NCBI GenBank assembly: GCA_964639225.1
Contig: CAZXCK010000181.1
Span: 1-6,686, forward strand
DNA from: CAZXCK01 sp964639225
GTDB lineage: Bacteria > Chloroflexota > Anaerolineae > Aggregatilineales > Phototrophicaceae
DNA length: 6,686 bases
Direction: 5' to 3'
Shown: positions 4,900 through 6,686 of the stretch, in pieces
How the letters are laid out: the number at the start of each line of letters is the position of its first letter
Numbering within the stretch: the first letter of the stretch is position 1
Made by a program: the position numbers and the translations under genes
The notes under the pieces: generated by a model
What the model was told of the DNA's origin: nothing
The model's input: the letters and a program-made list of their open reading frames with translations, nothing else
The model's database searches: none

Positions 4900-6069
4900 C
4901 TACACTCCACGCACCAGAAGATGCGTTACACCGTGATTGCCGGGAATGAGGGTCTGTTCGCCAGGATGGTAATGCCTGACCAGTGCCGACACACGCTGGA
5001 CATCACGCGCCGCCAGTCTGCCGGTGGTGTGCGAGATGGTGAATTGCAGAAGGCTACCCTCTGTGCCAGCCAGCATACCGGCAGAAACACGCAGGCCCTG
5101 TTCGGTTCGCAGCACAGCGATATTCTCGCCGCTGCCACCCAGCCGGTTGTGCGCCTCGGCGACCGAAGCAGCCAGCGTGATGCAGCCCACAAGATCGACC
5201 AGATCACGCGGTTTGAGGGGGTCCAGTGCCCGCGCAGCCAGCATGGCAGTGGCAAGCAGCGCCAGCGCCAGCGGATAACCCGCGTGCAGCGGGAGCATTC
5301 CAGCCAGCCCCAAACCGAACATCAGCGCCATCAGCGCCAGCGAGGTCCACTGCGGTTCGGACAGGCCGCGATAATACGGGCGACCAGTATCGCCGCGCAG
5401 ATACTCGATGGCAAAACGTCCGGCGGCGTAAAGCAGCACATACCAGGAAAGCGCGCTGCCCGGTGGATTGCCAGCCAATATGAGAAATACTCCACCCAGC
5501 ACGACCAGCAGCGCCCAAGCCGACTCCAGCGCCTGCACCGGGAACAGTCGCGTATGGCCATAACGATGCAGCACATGGTGACCGGTCGCATCGTGATATC
5601 TGACACCGCACTCATGCGGGCGTCCATGACAGCAGCCAGCCTGCAGACAGCCCAGCCGACCGAACACACCCACCATGCCCAATCCCAGGACGAGCAAATC
5701 CAGGTAGGCCAGAACCAGTTGGTTGAGCAGGGCCAAAACCACACCTGATGCACATACCGCTATGATCTGGTGATGATAGTTGGTCAGGCGTTCTCTGCCG
5801 GTGATCGAAACCACCGCCAGCGCCAGCCCCAGCGAGGTGGCCAGCGACGCGGCTGCCATCAGCCCGATTACCCACACAGACAGTTCAAGCTGCCGGGCCA
5901 GCAATATCCCCAGTGCGATCCCCGATAGCACACCAACCAGCAGCCAGAACTGATAGGCAGGCAAAAAACGCCCAACAGAACTGCTGTAGCCGTCCAGCAA
6001 TCCGTCAAACAGGCGATTGACGCGCAACCTGATTATCGGTGTGGGCAGTGTGAACTCGGACTGCATCAT
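4900..6069 (-). CDS. Lgt-superfamily multi-pass membrane protein with extra C-terminal region
   Basis: The 389-aa protein has about seven hydrophobic segments between residues 38 and 280. Lgt-type signatures appear in order: a Tyr-His-His at 98-100 where Lgt has its HGG loop, FGRLGCLQAGCCHGRP (136-151) matching the Lgt signature region, RLFPVQALES (174-183) matching R-P-Q-x-x-E, YAAGRFAIEYLRGD (214-227), and LSEPQW (236-241). Classical Lgt transfers diacylglycerol from phosphatidylglycerol to lipobox cysteines. Whether this paralog does so is unknown, because the GRxxC(C) variant is typical of Lgt-like relatives of uncertain function. Residues about 285-389 are a soluble region I do not recognise. 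The start ATG (6069) has GAGGAG 8 nt upstream; a second ATG follows at once. It sits 5 nt after the DUF4157 gene and 6 nt before the cap gene, so it is within the eCIS operon. It may anchor the system to a membrane or modify a lipoprotein partner (inference). Confidence 0.88.
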   Translation of the reverse strand: MMQSEFTLPTPIIRLRVNRLFDGLLDGYSSSVGRFLPAYQFWLLVGVLSGIALGILLARQLELSVWVIGLMAAASLATSLGLALAVVSITGRERLTNYHHQIIAVCASGVVLALLNQLVLAYLDLLVLGLGMVGVFGRLGCLQAGCCHGRPHECGVRYHDATGHHVLHRYGHTRLFPVQALESAWALLVVLGGVFLILAGNPPGSALSWYVLLYAAGRFAIEYLRGDTGRPYYRGLSEPQWTSLALMALMFGLGLAGMLPLHAGYPLALALLATAMLAARALDPLKPRDLVDLVGCITLAASVAEAHNRLGGSGENIAVLRTEQGLRVSAGMLAGTEGSLLQFTISHTTGRLAARDVQRVSALVRHYHPGEQTLIPGNHGVTHLLVRGV

Positions 6070-6074
6070 GCCAG

Positions 6075-6686
6075 CTACTCCTCGCCAGAGCTGCGTGAAT
6101 CGGCGCGATCCAGGGCTTCCAGGGCACGATTCCAGAATGCGCGTTCCTGGTCATTCAAATCATTGCCATGCTGCACCAGAAGCAGCGTAATCACCGTTCG
6201 GATACGCTCACGGCGGATTACAGGGACAGCCATCAGCGCGCGCACCTGAGGTTCAATATCGTAAGAACCGCTGGCAAGATTCTCTGCGGGAGTGCTTGTC
6301 CCCATTGTTACAGCCGTACCACCAACGATGAAATTCTCCAGCATTTCGGTCGATTCGATGATGCGGTTGATGTCCTCAACTGCCTGACGCGAGTGTTCAC
6401 CCATAAAATCAGGTGTTTCATACCGCTGATGCCGTTCGCAGCTTTGCAGGCTGAGGCCGGTTTTCGTGCGGGGTGCGGCGTTGGCAGCCAGGCCGCTTAA
6501 TGCGCCGCGCGCCATTCCCAAAGCAGACAACACCACGCCAAAAGCCGACCGGTTCGCATCCCGTTCATGGATCGCGCCCGCTGTATTGACCGGCCCGGCT
6601 TGGTCCTGCTGCATCACGTGCGCCAGTTCATGTGCGATCAACCCATCGCCGACCAACGTGCCGGGGCGATACTCTCCCGGAGAAAA
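6075..6686 (-). CDS. DUF4157 (eCIS_core) putative metalloprotease-like protein, 5' end cut by window
   Basis: The frame is open to the right edge; 203 residues and the stop are visible. The visible start, FSPGEYRPGT then GDGLIAHELAHVMQQ, is the core of DUF4157, which Pfam now names eCIS_core because of its frequent presence in eCIS loci. HELAH is an HExxH zinc motif, and the downstream HERDAN supplies a Glu/Asp that fits the third metal ligand. Cys in LQSCERHQRY is also typical. The C-terminal about 130 residues are helical and unrecognised. Members of the family are thought to be effectors or to help load effectors; their protease activity is mostly unproven. A TTG at 6656 could be read as a start, but the DUF4157 pattern continues upstream of it, so the gene extends beyond the window. 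The stop lies 5 nt before the membrane-protein ATG. Confidence 0.88.
   Translation of the reverse strand, partial: FSPGEYRPGTLVGDGLIAHELAHVMQQDQAGPVNTAGAIHERDANRSAFGVVLSALGMARGALSGLAANAAPRTKTGLSLQSCERHQRYETPDFMGEHSRQAVEDINRIIESTEMLENFIVGGTAVTMGTSTPAENLASGSYDIEPQVRALMAVPVIRRERIRTVITLLLVQHGNDLNDQERAFWNRALEALDRADSRSSGEE

Noticed and set aside
4021..5748. A 575-codon open frame on the plus strand
   Set aside because: It is antisense to the DUF4255 and Lgt-like genes, which show clear families; its composition (His, Gln, Arg rich) and lack of motifs mark it as a shadow.
6654..6656. TTG as the true start of the DUF4157 gene
   Set aside because: The DUF4157 pattern (FSPGEYRPGT) continues upstream to the window edge, so the gene starts outside the window.
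1..6686. CRISPR arrays, tRNA/rRNA genes, insertion sequences, toxin payload genes
   Set aside because: None is visible. All sequence is accounted for by the operon genes and short gaps; any effector, tape-measure, spike or ATPase genes would be outside the window.

Overview
This window is the middle of an extracellular contractile injection system (eCIS; Afp/PVC-like, phage-tail-derived) operon. All supported genes lie on the minus strand, so transcription runs from the right edge to the left edge. The DNA is GC-rich, gene-dense and bacterial. Nothing in it fixes the taxon; a Chloroflexota-like or other high-GC environmental bacterium is a guess from protein style only.

Order in transcription (high to low coordinate): (1) 3' part of a DUF4157/eCIS_core protein with an HELAH zinc-protease motif, cut by the right edge; (2) a multi-pass membrane protein of the Lgt (prolipoprotein diacylglyceryl transferase) superfamily with an extra soluble C-terminal region; (3) a Pvc16/Afp16-like DUF4255 cap or tail-terminator protein with an added carboxypeptidase-regulatory-like beta domain; (4) the contractile sheath; (5) the inner tube; (6) a small tail-assembly protein; (7) a DUF6760-like domain in the -1 frame with no start codon of its own; (8) an unrecognised 262-aa protein; (9) a CIS-tube/LysM baseplate protein (Pvc7/Afp7-like); (10) the 5' part of a gpD/VgrG-like hub protein (Pvc8-like), cut by the left edge. 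Most junctions are 1-6 nt gaps or a 4-nt ATGA overlap, which points to one translationally coupled operon. The two larger gaps are 75 nt before the sheath and 38 nt between sheath and tube.

The most notable signal is at 1802-2316. The tail-assembly gene contains the heptamer A AAA AAA in the correct phase. A GC-only hairpin follows 6 nt downstream. A -1 slip leads directly into a conserved DUF6760-like domain whose frame contains no ATG, GTG or TTG. This matches the programmed -1 frameshift of phage tail-assembly chaperone genes (lambda G/GT, P2 E/E') and predicts two products, 120 aa and 171 aa.

Other points of interest are the Lgt-like membrane protein placed between the metalloprotease-like gene and the structural genes, its uncharacterised C-terminal region, and a cluster of palindromic repeats inside the coding sequence of the 262-aa protein. 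No RNA genes, CRISPR arrays, insertion sequences or clear terminators were seen. No stretch longer than 300 bases lacks a gene.
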